NCBI GenBank assembly: GCA_902810715.1
Contig: CADDYS010000002.1
Span: forward strand, 1-64,000
DNA length: 64,000 nucleotides
Direction of reading: 5' to 3'
Origin: a bacterium
Lineage (GTDB): Bacteria; Actinomycetota; Aquicultoria; Aquicultorales; Aquicultoraceae
The notes beneath the pieces are model-generated. The model saw only the letters and a list, made by a program, of their open reading frames with translations, had not been told where the DNA came from and did no database searches. Made by a program: the position numbers and the translations under genes. Shown here piece by piece: positions 18,403 to 27,009 of the stretch (position 1 is the stretch's first letter; the number at the start of each line of letters is the position of its first letter).

Positions 18403-19406
18403 TGGTTGCGGTAAGGGCGCTGCTAAAGACAAGGCGTACAGGGCTTGCTCTGTATGGCACTGCGATGGCGCTCCTACCGCTCATGTTCTCCAACGATTAT
18501 TACGTAAAAGTGCTGATTATTCTGGGAATAAACATCCTGATAGTTTTAGGATTAAATTTGCTCATGGGATACGCGGGACAGGTCTCGATAGGGCATGCTG
18601 CGTTTTACGGCATGGGGGCGTATGCCTCGGCTATTGTAACGACAAAATACGGTATGTCTCCCTGGTTCGGATTACTGGCTTCAATAATTCTTGGGGGGAT
18701 AGTTGCATATGGGATCGCAATTCCAACGCTAAGGCTTAAAGGGCACTACCTCGCAATGGCCACGCTCGGGTTTGCGGAGATTGTGCACGTTTTGTTTCTT
18801 CAGTTAAAAGATATTACCGGGGGCACAGACGGTATCTCCGGCATATCCACCTTATCGATTGCCGGGTTTTTGTTCGACAGCCCTCAAAAGCTATATATAC
18901 TGGTTTGGATTGTTGTCATGGCCGGGTTGATTATATCGATAAACCTTGCGAACTCGCGGGTGGGCCGGGCATTAAGAGCCGTTCATGGAAGCGAGATAGC
19001 TGCGGCATCCATGGGGATTGATACCGCAAAGTATAAAATCCAGATATTTGTCCTAAGCGCTGTTTTTGCATGTATCGGCGGGAGCCTGTACGCACATATG
19101 GCAGGTTTCGTAAGCCCGGACTCATTTACGCTGGGCGTCTCGATTACTTTGGTGACTATGGTTGTGTTAGGGGGAATGGCTAACGTTTGGGGGGCGATTA
19201 TCGGTGCGTCAACGTTAACTATCCTGGAGGAGTATCTCAAGGGCTACGAGGACTTTAACATGGTTATCTTCGGCTTGATACTTGTACTGGTTATGGTATT
19301 TATGCCGCAGGGTCTATATGGTGCCGGTACGAGGGTTATAGGTTTAATAAAGCGCAGGTTTAAATTAATACCCGATACGGCAGGTGAAGAAAGTGCCGCT
19401 TCTTGA
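18402..19406 (+). CDS. livM: Liv-type ABC transporter permease LivM
   Basis: Second permease, 334 residues, many membrane helices. It contains LLMGYAGQVSIGHAAFYGMGAY near residue 55, TLRLKGHYLAMATLGFAEI near 110 and the coupling-loop region SEIAAASMGIDTAKYKI near 190, all characteristic of LivM. The ATG overlaps the livH stop; its own 3' end overlaps the start of livG, so the five genes form one translationally linked operon. Confidence 0.95.
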   Translation: MVAVRALLKTRRTGLALYGTAMALLPLMFSNDYYVKVLIILGINILIVLGLNLLMGYAGQVSIGHAAFYGMGAYASAIVTTKYGMSPWFGLLASIILGGIVAYGIAIPTLRLKGHYLAMATLGFAEIVHVLFLQLKDITGGTDGISGISTLSIAGFLFDSPQKLYILVWIVVMAGLIISINLANSRVGRALRAVHGSEIAAASMGIDTAKYKIQIFVLSAVFACIGGSLYAHMAGFVSPDSFTLGVSITLVTMVVLGGMANVWGAIIGASTLTILEEYLKGYEDFNMVIFGLILVLVMVFMPQGLYGAGTRVIGLIKRRFKLIPDTAGEESAAS

Positions 19407-20163
19407 GGTAAAAAATCTATGCAAGCAGTTTGGCGGTTTAACCGCTGTTGATAATGTGGACTTTAGGGTTTATACAGATCAGATAAAAGCGATTATCGGC
19501 CCAAACGGGGCCGGTAAGACTACGGTGTTTAATATGCTGACCGGGGTTGATAAGCCGACGTCCGGGAAAATCGTTTTTGAGGGAATTGATATCTCGGGAA
19601 AGAAGCCCCATGTTATTACGGGGCTCGGCATATCGAGAACCTTCCAAAACACCCAGATATTTAAAAACATGAGCGTTGTTGAAAACGTAATGGTGGGTCG
19701 GCATATAAGGACGAAAAACGGGATGCTAAAGTGCATGATAGGGTTACGATCGGCACGTATCGAGGATTCTGAGAGCATGGATAAAGCGTGTTCTCTTCTA
19801 AAGCTTGTTGGGATGGAGAAAAAGGCGAATAAATCTGCAGATGACCTTCCGGTTGGTGAGAGACATCTTCTTGAAATTGCAAGGGCGCTTGCAACCGAGC
19901 CCAAACTATTGTTGCTTGATGAGCCGGCCGCAGGATTAAACAACGAAGAGACGGGAAAACTTGCCGAGGTCATTTATAAGATAAGGGGCGGCGGAGTAAC
20001 GGTTCTGCTCGTCGAGCACGATATGAGCTTAGTCATGGATATATCAGACGAGGTGGTCGTTTTGAACTTTGGCGAAAAGATCGCCGAGGGTCCTCCGCTT
20101 CTTATACAACAGGATGGGCAGGTAATCCAGGCATATCTCGGGCAGGCGGTAGAACATGCTTAA
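19393..20163 (+). CDS. livG: Liv-type ABC transporter ATP-binding protein LivG
   Basis: Nucleotide-binding subunit, 256 residues. Walker A GPNGAGKT near residue 37, Q-loop region GISRTFQNTQIF, Walker B LLLLDEPAAGLN near residue 175, switch histidine in LLVEHDM. The signature loop reads LPVGERHLLEIARAL rather than LSxGQ, which is unusual although LivG proteins often vary here. Start GTG 19393 has AGGTG six bases upstream; GTG 19384 is an alternative. Both overlap livM. Confidence 0.93.
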   Translation: MPLLEVKNLCKQFGGLTAVDNVDFRVYTDQIKAIIGPNGAGKTTVFNMLTGVDKPTSGKIVFEGIDISGKKPHVITGLGISRTFQNTQIFKNMSVVENVMVGRHIRTKNGMLKCMIGLRSARIEDSESMDKACSLLKLVGMEKKANKSADDLPVGERHLLEIARALATEPKLLLLDEPAAGLNNEETGKLAEVIYKIRGGGVTVLLVEHDMSLVMDISDEVVVLNFGEKIAEGPPLLIQQDGQVIQAYLGQAVEHA

Positions 20164-20896
20164 CGTGAGCGGTTTAAATGTTGCATACGGCCACGTCCAG
20201 GTATTAAGGGGAATTAGTATTTACGTTAACGAGGGCGAGATAGTGACGGTAATCGGATCGAACGGGTCCGGCAAGTCGACGCTTCTTAAGGCGATATCCG
20301 GCATTGTTAGAGCAAACGCCGGAGAGATAAAGTTTAACGGCAGACATATCGAGCGGAATCCCGCTGAGAAGATAGTATCGCACGGCATATCCCAAGTGCC
20401 GGAGGGGCGCCAACTTTTCGGCGAACTAACGGTTTTAGAAAACCTGCAACTTGGAGCATATCTAAGATATCGGAAAAGGGGCGGGTCAAAGGCCGAAATA
20501 GTAAGAGATCTGGAGTTCGTTTACACGATGTTTCCGGTTTTAAAGGATCGCGTGGGCCAACCGGCCGGGACGCTCTCAGGAGGAGAGCAGCAGATGCTTG
20601 CGATCGGCCGGTCGCTAATGTCTCGGCCGAAGATGCTTCTGCTGGACGAGCCTTCTATGGGGCTTGCGCCTATAATCATCCAGAACATTTTCGAAACTTT
20701 GAAGGACCTTCGTGAAAAAGGACTCACCCTTCTGCTCGTTGAGCAGGATGCGTTTGTCGCGCTTGAGCTTGCGGATCGCGGATATGTTTTACAAAACGGT
20801 TCCGTTGTTCTTCACGACACCGGCAGTAATCTTCTAAATAATGAAGAGGTAAGAAACATCTACTTCGGGCAGCGAAAAACTAGGGGAAGCCAATAG
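20156..20896 (+). CDS. livF: Liv-type ABC transporter ATP-binding protein LivF
   Basis: Second ATPase, 246 residues. Walker A GSNGSGKST, Q-loop ISQVPEGRQLFGELTVLENL (LivF-specific), signature LSGGEQQMLAIGRSLM, Walker B LLLDEPSMGLAP, and LLVEQDA with glutamine replacing the switch histidine, normal for LivF. The ATG overlaps livG by 8 bases. The last codons (SQ, TAG) lie within an AGCCAATAG word, the same as at the end of ispG. Confidence 0.95.
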   Translation: MLNVSGLNVAYGHVQVLRGISIYVNEGEIVTVIGSNGSGKSTLLKAISGIVRANAGEIKFNGRHIERNPAEKIVSHGISQVPEGRQLFGELTVLENLQLGAYLRYRKRGGSKAEIVRDLEFVYTMFPVLKDRVGQPAGTLSGGEQQMLAIGRSLMSRPKMLLLDEPSMGLAPIIIQNIFETLKDLREKGLTLLLVEQDAFVALELADRGYVLQNGSVVLHDTGSNLLNNEEVRNIYFGQRKTRGSQ

Positions 20897-20954
20897 CCAA
20901 AAAGCCAATGGAAATACTAAATCTTATTGGCTCTTGCCTATTGGCTGCTTGGCT
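20888..20954 (+). terminator. Hairpin built from AGCCAAT words after livF
   Basis: AGCCAATAGCCAAAAAGCCA (20888-20907) faces ATTGGCT...TTGGCTGCTTGGCT (20926-20954). Several registers of pairing are possible, giving a long imperfect stem that starts inside the livF 3' end. It has no clear U-run, so termination is an inference. Confidence 0.55.
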
Positions 20955-21027
20955 GGCAGGTAGAGTTTAAAGGGGTAAGAGGGTTATTAAAGACCTGAAT
21001 AGTTCAAGTGAAGGATAGGGTTAGAAA

Positions 21028-22326
21028 ATGATATGGAATCCTGAATATGAGTGCATGGACAGGCAAAAACTAAAAGAGCTCCAGCTTAAGCGGTTGCAGG
21101 CATTGATAAGGTGGGTCTACAACGAAGTGCCTTTCTACCGGGAAAGGCTGGAAGAGGCGGACGTTAAAATCTCAGATATTAAGACCCTGGAAGACATCCA
21201 GAAACTTCCATTCACCACAAAAGACGACCTTCGCGATAACTATCCGTTCGGAATGTTTGCGGTCCCGATGGAGAACGTGGTCAGGGTGCATTCATCTTCT
21301 GGGACGACGGGAAAGCCGATTGTTGTCGGCTATACGAGAGCGGATATTAATACATGGTCTGAGTTAACCGCAAGGATAGCGACGGCCGGCGGGGCGACCG
21401 CAAAAGATATTGCACAGATGTCGTTCAGTTACGGTTTGTTTACCGGAGGATTTGGTATGCATGCCGGCCTTGAAAGAATCGGCGCGTCGGTTGTTCCGGT
21501 CTCAACAGGAAATACCGAGAGGCAGATTATGTTGATGAAAGACTTTGGCACGACGGTTCTGGTTTGCACGCCATCTTACGCGCTTCATATCGCGGAAGTT
21601 GGCGAAGATATCGGCGTCGATTTCTCTAGACTTCCGCTAAGAGTCGGTTTGTTCGGGGCTGAAAGATTCAGCGAGAAAATGAGGCAGGAGATCGAGTCGA
21701 AGCTTCATATATCGGCGACGGATAACTACGGTTTAACCGAGGTAATCGGCCCGGGTGTCGCCGGCGAGTGCGGGCACAAGGATGGTCTTCACATCAACGA
21801 AGACCACTTTTTAGTCGAGACGATCGACCCGGATACCGGAGAGCAGCTTGAGCCGGGAAATGAAGGGGAGCTGGTGTTTACAACACTGACAAAAGAGGCG
21901 TTTCCGGTTATCAGATACAGGACTCGCGATTTGACAAGGCTTATGACGGAGCCTTGCGCTTGCGGAAGAAGCCTGGTACGGATGGAGAAAGTAAAGGGAA
22001 GAACAGACGATATGATTATCGTAAGGGGTGTAAATATCTGGCCGTCCCAGATAGAGAGCGTACTTTTTGAGATCGAGGGAATCGAGCCGCATTATAAAAT
22101 AATAGTGGATAGACACGGGTCGATGGACGTAATCGAAGTCCTGGTAGAGATGTCAAGTGAGATATTTCCCGGAGGAATGAAAGAACTTGTCGCTTTTGAG
22201 CGCAACATAGAGGAAAAACTTCAAACCGTGCTGGGGATAAGGGTAGATGTAAGACTTGTAGAGCCTAAGTCTCTGGATAGAGCAAGTGGAAAATCACAGA
22301 GAGTTGTAGATAAAAGAGACCTTTAA
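21028..22326 (+). CDS. paaK: Phenylacetate-CoA ligase
   Basis: Activates phenylacetate (or another arylacetate) with ATP and CoA. Typical PaaK length of 432 residues; P-loop-like [15 protein letters not shown] near residue 92, [18 protein letters not shown] near 235, RTRDLTRLM and [30 protein letters not shown] near 310-345, all typical of the ANL subfamily. In archaea and anaerobes such ligases commonly accompany IOR, where they can run with aryl-acetyl-CoA from the oxidoreductase (in reverse, giving ATP). That role is inferred from iorAB-liv-paaK order. Confidence 0.93.
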   Translation: MIWNPEYECMDRQKLKELQLKRLQALIRWVYNEVPFYRERLEEADVKISDIKTLEDIQKLPFTTKDDLRDNYPFGMFAVPMENVVRVHSSSGTTGKPIVVGYTRADINTWSELTARIATAGGATAKDIAQMSFSYGLFTGGFGMHAGLERIGASVVPVSTGNTERQIMLMKDFGTTVLVCTPSYALHIAEVGEDIGVDFSRLPLRVGLFGAERFSEKMRQEIESKLHISATDNYGLTEVIGPGVAGECGHKDGLHINEDHFLVETIDPDTGEQLEPGNEGELVFTTLTKEAFPVIRYRTRDLTRLMTEPCACGRSLVRMEKVKGRTDDMIIVRGVNIWPSQIESVLFEIEGIEPHYKIIVDRHGSMDVIEVLVEMSSEIFPGGMKELVAFERNIEEKLQTVLGIRVDVRLVEPKSLDRASGKSQRVVDKRDL

Positions 22327-22340
22327 AGATATATTCTATA

Positions 22341-22390
22341 GTAGTTGCCCGATTCATCGGGCGCAAAGTAGTTGCCTGATTTATCAGACG
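22341..22390 (+). repeat. Two tandem GTAGTTGC REP elements
   Basis: GTAGTTGCCCGATTCATCGG (from 22341) with a CCCGAT/ATCGGG stem, then at 22368 GTAGTTGCCTGATTTATCAG. The stem bases differ between copies but still pair (CCGAT/ATCGG versus CCTGAT/ATCAGG). They lie between paaK and the next gene. Confidence 0.85.
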
Positions 22391-22414
22391 TAAATTGTAA
22401 TAAGGACGATTTAG

Positions 22415-22897
22415 ATGATGCACGAGGCCAAAAGCTCAAAGCACGACAAGATCGATGTGGACGATACCGAAAACTCAGGTCGGAACAAGGTCGTAAAAAA
22501 CGCGATAGCCTGGGTTATTTTAATTGTGGTCGGTACAATGGTATGGAAAATGGCCGCGCCGGTGCTGCCCAAGAAGCCACACGAAAAGATAGCGAATGAA
22601 GCCACCGAGACGGCTTCTAACTCCGCCGGAAGCGAGAAATCCACAAAGGATAAAAACTCAAACAAAGGGACAGGGAATATTAGTTTGCCCTCAGGAGCAG
22701 ACAGGGTCCAGGTTGTTGCGAGCGCGCTAAATGTAAGGGCGGAGCCTGATCTAAAAAGCGATAAAGTAACAGTGCTAAGCAAGGGAACAATTGTGCAGGT
22801 TTTGGACAGAAGCGGACAGTGGGTCAAAATAAAAACAGCGCAGGGCAATGTCGGCTATATAAAGGCGAGCCCGGAGCTTATAAGAGCGGCTCCGTAA
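22415..22897 (+). CDS. Membrane-anchored SH3-domain protein
   Basis: 160 residues: a charged cytoplasmic N-terminus (1-28), one membrane helix (about 29-50, AIAWVILIVVGTMVWKMAA), a Ser/Lys/Asn-rich linker to about 85, then a bacterial SH3 (SH3_3) domain with the usual SALNVRAEPDLKSDKVTVLSKGT and QWVKIKT...GYI pattern. Such domains often bind peptidoglycan outside the membrane. Partner unknown. Confidence 0.85.
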   Translation: MMHEAKSSKHDKIDVDDTENSGRNKVVKNAIAWVILIVVGTMVWKMAAPVLPKKPHEKIANEATETASNSAGSEKSTKDKNSNKGTGNISLPSGADRVQVVASALNVRAEPDLKSDKVTVLSKGTIVQVLDRSGQWVKIKTAQGNVGYIKASPELIRAAP

Positions 22898-22936
22898 GTT
22901 ATACGGCGGAAGAAGCAAAAGACGTAAGGGGAATTG

Positions 22937-23359
22937 ATGTATCGCGAGGATAAGGAAAAGAGCAAACTATTAGGTATCGCTGGAGACTATTATCGGGTAC
23001 GCGCACTCAATGTATACGAGGAGCTACCGGCCGACTTAGAGTGGCAGAAAGATGTACTTTACAGGGCGTCGAAGGCCTATCCAAGCAAACTAAAGGTAAC
23101 GTGCCGGATACAGGTGCTGACGCAGGACAAAACGGTACATGAAATAGCAAATCTAAGCAGTAGGAAAAGGGCAAAAAAAAGGCTACGAAAAGTTAAAGAG
23201 GATCTGCGCGAGCTGACGAAGACGGAGTTTGACGAGAAGTACAAGATAATCGACACAAGTGACTACAGCAACGATATGGTAAGTTCTACCAACAACCTGA
23301 TGATGCCGAATACGATATACTTCACGGGGCTTAAGGATACTTCAAATGAGAACTTGTAA
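22937..23359 (+). CDS. Hypothetical basic protein
   Basis: 140 residues with no recognised family. It opens with a charged helix and an RVRALNVYEELP strand-like region, and has a strongly basic centre (SSRKRAKKRLRKVKEDLREL, about 75-94) that could bind nucleic acid or form a coiled coil, then an Asn/Ser-rich tail. ATG 22937 has AGGGG five bases before it; TTG 22934 is the alternative. A good ribosome site and even codon use suggest it is real. Confidence 0.6.
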   Translation: MYREDKEKSKLLGIAGDYYRVRALNVYEELPADLEWQKDVLYRASKAYPSKLKVTCRIQVLTQDKTVHEIANLSSRKRAKKRLRKVKEDLRELTKTEFDEKYKIIDTSDYSNDMVSSTNNLMMPNTIYFTGLKDTSNENL

Positions 23360-23425
23360 CTGCGGCAATGCTTCGAGTCTGGAGCGCCGCCTTAGAAGGG
23401 AAGGGCAACTTTGTGAAGAGCGAAA

Positions 23426-23515
23426 GTAGTTGCCACATTTATGGGGCGCACCTGTAGTTGCCACATTTATGGGGCGCGGAGTAGCTTTAACCGTTTTGAC
23501 TCAAGTGCGCGCCCG
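23426..23515 (+). repeat. REP tandem plus conserved linker
   Basis: Two copies of GTAGTTGCCACATTTATGGG (23426 and 23454), then GGAGTAGCTTTAACCGTTTT and a GCGCGCC segment. The second REP and its linker recur, reverse-complemented, at about 51590-51647, so this is one composite unit of about 60-90 bases present at least twice. Confidence 0.8.
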
Positions 23516-23523
23516 AGTCAGAG

Positions 23524-23563
23524 ACAAGAAACAAGAAACAAGAAACAAGAAACAAGAAACAAG
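23524..23563. repeat. 7-base tandem repeat (ACAAGAA)n
   Basis: About five to six perfect copies of ACAAGAA. No spacers, so not a CRISPR. Resembles the other word-like patches of the window and may arise by replication slippage. Confidence 0.85.
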
Positions 23564-23627
23564 ATATTACTATACATCCTAGACCTGACTGTCTGTTCTC
23601 TGTTATCTGACTTCTGATTTCTGATCC

Positions 23628-23662
23628 GGGCAACTACACCGCCTGATAAATCAGGCAACTAC
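23628..23662 (-). repeat. Inverted GTAGTTGC REP copies
   Basis: GGGCAACTAC (23628-23637, truncated) and a full minus-strand REP at 23640-23662 with the CCTGAT/ATCAGG stem. Same family as at 22341. Confidence 0.8.
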
Positions 23663-23726
23663 CTGGCTCGGTGAATAGAGAAACTGCCCAATTGCAAAAC
23701 CCCAGATTAACATAACATATATTATG

Positions 23727-23829
23727 GTAAGTAATGTTTCTAGGTGATTTCCGTTACTTAGGCAAGTCTGCGGGTGCAATGCGTCGGCGTTTTGCACCCG
23801 CAGAAGCTTTTAGTTTGCCTCTTTTTTTT
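23727..23829 (+). ncRNA. Candidate structured small RNA or orphan terminator
   Basis: Three nested or consecutive helices: TAAGTAA with TTACTTA (about 23727-23759), AGGCAA (23760-23765) with TTGCCT (23815-23820), and inside it a perfect 13 bp stem TCTGCGGGTGCAA/TTGCACCCGCAGA (23767-23779, 23792-23804) with a 12-base loop. CTTTTTTTT follows at 23821. There is no gene directly upstream (the nearest ends 370 bases before), so a stand-alone transcript is plausible; the TATATTAT at about 23710 could be its -10. No Rfam family was recognised by eye. Confidence 0.5.
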
Positions 23830-24030
23830 GTTGATTCTTCTAGCTTTTCATTCGCCTTATTTATCTTTTTATTAAGCTTAATCCCTACTTAAAAGCTCCT
23901 ACTATACCTGCGCTAACTTACTCTTGTCTACATATTAAGTCTTATAAAGCCCAAAATTAGGCTTCATCATTTGCCCCAGGAGCGACGAAAAAAGTATCGG
24001 TAATATATTTGTATGTTGCTACAGGTTGTG

Positions 24031-24061
24031 CAAGTGCGCGCCCGATAAATCTGGTAACTAC
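24031..24061 (-). repeat. Inverted REP with GCGCGCACTTG extension
   Basis: On the minus strand: GTAGTTACCAGATTTATCGG followed by GCGCGCACTTG. The same extension follows the REP at 57513. Confidence 0.8.
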
Positions 24062-24116
24062 CGGATAATTTTTTGCATAACAAGGGCAAATTATGGATAT
24101 TAATAAGTAAACGGCA

Positions 24117-24572
24117 ATGATGGCTATGAAAACGATTGAAAAGACGATCAAGATAGATGCCCCGATAGATGTTGTATTTGCGACTTGGGCGAATTATACA
24201 AGCTTTCCAGCAATTACCAGTTACGTGATTATGGCCGAGCGTGTGACTAACAGACACTCGCATTGGCTTGTCGATATACTCGGCTACCGTATCCAATTTG
24301 AAGCCGAGCTTGACCAACTAAAGCCAAATAAATTTATCTCATGGCATTCCGTAACCAGTATTCACCACTTCGGTTCGGTATACTTCTCGCAGGATAGCAA
24401 ATATACGCAGGCCACCCTTCGCCTGCTGTTTGAGATCGATAACCTGGCTATTGATCTTGTAGATGACCTGGATATCGCCTGGAATGAATTCGATGGAGTA
24501 TTTGAGGATATATTGGATAGCTTTAAGAAATACGTCGAGCAGATGTGGTGGCAAGTCGCAGCGGTAATATAA
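24117..24572 (+). CDS. SRPBCC (START-like) family protein
   Basis: 151 residues with the helix-grip pattern of polyketide cyclase/START-like proteins: TIEKTIKIDAPIDVVFATWANY at the N-terminus (strand then helix), a central W-x-V...E-A-E-L region, and a long C-terminal helix FDGVFEDILDSFKKYVEQMW. These bind hydrophobic ligands; the ligand is unknown. The ribosome site is weak; ATG 24117, 24120 or 24126 may be used. Convergent with ade, 10 bases apart. Confidence 0.8.
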   Translation: MMAMKTIEKTIKIDAPIDVVFATWANYTSFPAITSYVIMAERVTNRHSHWLVDILGYRIQFEAELDQLKPNKFISWHSVTSIHHFGSVYFSQDSKYTQATLRLLFEIDNLAIDLVDDLDIAWNEFDGVFEDILDSFKKYVEQMWWQVAAVI

Positions 24573-24582
24573 TTGAAATCCC

Positions 24583-26307
24583 CTACACAAACAGGTTTAC
24601 CAACTCGCCTATCGAGACATCCACCAATCCCTTATCGGTAATTTTTAGCTTTGGAACAGTAGCTAATGTAATAAATGAAAGAGCCATGAATGGATCGCTT
24701 GGCTTGGTGCCAAGCTCCTTGGCTACCTGCTGCAGGGCCTTTAGCTTGTTGTAAACTTCTTTACCCTCTTCCTCCGACATCAACCCGGCTATGCGAAGCG
24801 GCAGCGATGCCAGCACCTCGCCGTTATCTACCACAACCAATCCTCCCTGCATATCGATTACGGTGTTTACAGCCATAGCGATATCTTCATCTTCTACGCC
24901 AACAACCACGATATTGTGCGCATCGTGCGCCACGCTTGAGGCAATAGCTCCCGAGTGCAGTCCAAATCCTTTAACCAGCCCGACAAAAAGTTTAACCTCA
25001 TGGCTATACCTGTTAACAACTGCGATCTTTAGCAGATCCGCCCGCCGGTCACTTACAATCATCCCGTTAACCGTCGGGGTCGCAACAACCTCTTCCCCGG
25101 TAACTACCTCATCGGGCACGATCTTAATGGCCCTAACCCGTTTTCTCTTGGCCGTAAGCGCGAAGTCATCGGGCTTAACCTTTGACGTGAGGATGCTGTT
25201 TTCCAGGCTAACAGGCGGTTTGTATTCTTGAACGTATTGGAAATCCTGGCCTACATCGTAGATAATTACCCCGTTTTTAACCACTGTTCTTATATACACC
25301 TCGGTCAAGTCCTCAAGAATTAGAAGGTCGGCTATCCTGCCCGGGACTATCGCTCCCCTATCGTGAAGCCCGTAGTGCTGGGACGGGTTAATGCTGACCA
25401 TCTGGAGCACCAGCCTTATATCGGCACCCTTGACTATCGCCTTGCGTACGATACTGTCGATATGGCCGTGCTCAATAACATCGGTAAGGCTTAAGCCATC
25501 GGTAACCAGGGCCATGTTGCGAGCCGCCATATAGTTGGCTGCCGGAAGCAGTTTGTCTAAATTCTTTGCAACAGAGCTTTCTCTAACCAGCAGAAACATG
25601 CCTTTACCAATTTTCTCCAGACCTTCGGCAAGCTCGGCCGTCTCATGGTCCGATGTCGGTCCGGTTATGAGATAGGCGTTAAGCCTTTTCCCTTTGAGTT
25701 CCGGTGCGTGGCCGTCTATGATATCATGTTGTGCAACCAGTATCTTCTCGAGAACCGACGGACGACCGGCCATTATCCCTGAGACGTCCATCACCTCTCC
25801 AAGCCCGATAAAAGCGGGGTCGGATAGCAGCATCGCGATCTCGTCTTTACTGATGCCGGCCCCTGTTGTCTCGATATCCGGCGAAACCGAGGGAACGCTG
25901 GAAGGAGCCATAAAAAAGAAATCGATGGGGACATCGCGGGTGGCCCTCAAGAGGTAATTAATACCGGTTATACCGGCAATATTGGCGATTTCATGGGGGT
26001 CGGCAATGCAGGTTGTCGTACCGTGTTTTATAAGCTCAATGGCAAGCTCCTCGGGCCTTAACATCGATGTTTCTATGTGCATATGGGCGTCGATAAAGCC
26101 CGGGATTATGATTGAGCGCGAGACGTCACGCTCATACGAGCCCTTGTACCTGCCGACGCCTGCAATTACGCCGCGGTGGATAGCAATATCCACAGTCTCA
26201 AAAGCACCGGTAAACACGTTAACGATCTCGGCGTTTTTCAACACAAATTCGGCCGGCTCAATACCGCGCGCCACCTGAATTAACTCATAAAGCTCCCCGT
26301 AGTCCAT
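24583..26307 (-). CDS. ade: Adenine deaminase (amidohydrolase)
   Basis: Deaminates adenine to hypoxanthine in purine salvage. 574 residues: amidohydrolase metal site GFIDAHMHIETSML near residue 60, HGTTTCIADPHEIANI near 90, IDGHAPELKG near 195, GLSLTDVIEHGHID near 285, and a C-terminal AdeC domain with SSVAHDAHNIVVVGV. The frame runs further upstream to 26520, but those residues are basic filler overlapping dut; ATG 26307 (MDYGELYELI) matches the family start. Downstream of dut. Confidence 0.93.
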   Translation of the reverse strand: MDYGELYELIQVARGIEPAEFVLKNAEIVNVFTGAFETVDIAIHRGVIAGVGRYKGSYERDVSRSIIIPGFIDAHMHIETSMLRPEELAIELIKHGTTTCIADPHEIANIAGITGINYLLRATRDVPIDFFFMAPSSVPSVSPDIETTGAGISKDEIAMLLSDPAFIGLGEVMDVSGIMAGRPSVLEKILVAQHDIIDGHAPELKGKRLNAYLITGPTSDHETAELAEGLEKIGKGMFLLVRESSVAKNLDKLLPAANYMAARNMALVTDGLSLTDVIEHGHIDSIVRKAIVKGADIRLVLQMVSINPSQHYGLHDRGAIVPGRIADLLILEDLTEVYIRTVVKNGVIIYDVGQDFQYVQEYKPPVSLENSILTSKVKPDDFALTAKRKRVRAIKIVPDEVVTGEEVVATPTVNGMIVSDRRADLLKIAVVNRYSHEVKLFVGLVKGFGLHSGAIASSVAHDAHNIVVVGVEDEDIAMAVNTVIDMQGGLVVVDNGEVLASLPLRIAGLMSEEEGKEVYNKLKALQQVAKELGTKPSDPFMALSFITLATVPKLKITDKGLVDVSIGELVNLFV

Positions 26308-26389
26308 GTGTAGATTATTCCTAAGCCACACTGTTTTTAACAACGTGCTTTGATGTGTTTTAGTATTTTCACTGGCTGTTTGGCTGTCT

Positions 26390-26821
26390 TTAAATGCCGG
26401 TGCTACCAAACCCCCCTGCCCCGCGTATGGTCTCGTCCAACTCTTCAACCAAGTTAAACTTGACCTGCTCAACCTTTTGGATGACAAGCTGGGCGATTTT
26501 ATCCCCCTTCTTAACCTCAAAGGGCTCCGTTTTATCGGTGTTAATAAGGATAACCCCGATTTCTCCCCTATACTTGCTATCTATGAGTCCAGGTGTATTT
26601 ACAAGGCTGATGCCGTACTTTAGCGCGAGGCCGCTTCTTGGTTGCACAAATCCCGCATAGCCAATTGGGATGGATACGCTTACACCTGTTGGGATAAGGG
26701 CCCTCTCGCCCGGCGGTATCGTTTGATCGATCCTGCTTCTTAGGTCGCAGCCCGCATCACCCTCGTGGGCATACTTGGGAACCGGTAAGTCTTTATCAAG
26801 CAGTTTGATGTTGATTTGCAA
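26390..26821 (-). CDS. dut: dUTP diphosphatase (dUTPase)
   Basis: Hydrolyses dUTP to dUMP, protecting DNA and supplying dTMP precursor. All five trimeric-dUTPase motifs are present in 143 residues: YAHEGDAGCDL, PTGVSV, PRSGLALKYGISLVNTPGLID, YRGEIGVILIN and the C-terminal RGAGGFGSTG arm. TTG 26821 is chosen because GGAGG lies 8 bases upstream and the family begins at this point; the longer frame to 26890 has no ribosome site. Confidence 0.95.
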   Translation of the reverse strand: MQINIKLLDKDLPVPKYAHEGDAGCDLRSRIDQTIPPGERALIPTGVSVSIPIGYAGFVQPRSGLALKYGISLVNTPGLIDSKYRGEIGVILINTDKTEPFEVKKGDKIAQLVIQKVEQVKFNLVEELDETIRGAGGFGSTGI

Positions 26822-26975
26822 GTGCTCTGCCTCCTTGTTTTCGTATGCCGGCTTGTCCTGATAAAAATATGTTAGCAGAAAGCAGTACATGTCTGCATCT
26901 TAATCACTGTTTTGCCTGATAATCAGATATGCGCCTTATAAAATAAAATTTAGTGAAAAATATAACATATTTTTG

Positions 26976-27003
26976 TTGACATTAGTTAACGAACGCTTAT
27001 AAT
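26976..27003 (+). promoter_or_regulatory. Consensus sigma70-type promoter of the multiheme cytochrome
   Basis: TTGACA (26976-26981), 16 bases, TATAAT (26998-27003): both hexamers are perfect. The predicted start near 27010 is about 13 bases before the leader stem and 220 bases before the cytochrome ATG. Confidence 0.85.
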
Positions 27004-27009
27004 AAATAT

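Larger units (their letters stand above)
23360..24116. other. 750-base non-coding stretch rich in repeats and hairpins
   Basis: No credible gene. In order: two tandem REPs (23426-23477), a conserved REP linker to 23515, a 7-base tandem repeat (23524-23563), CTGACTTCTG-type words (about 23583-23625), inverted REPs (23628-23662), a strong structured RNA candidate ending in eight T (23727-23829), an AT-rich segment, and another inverted REP (24031-24061). Confidence 0.7.

Noticed and set aside
23524-23563. Possible CRISPR repeats
   Set aside because: The units are 7 bases, contiguous and without spacers; no cas genes are present.
25982-26278. Plus-strand frame opposite adenine deaminase
   Set aside because: Antisense shadow without ribosome site or motif.
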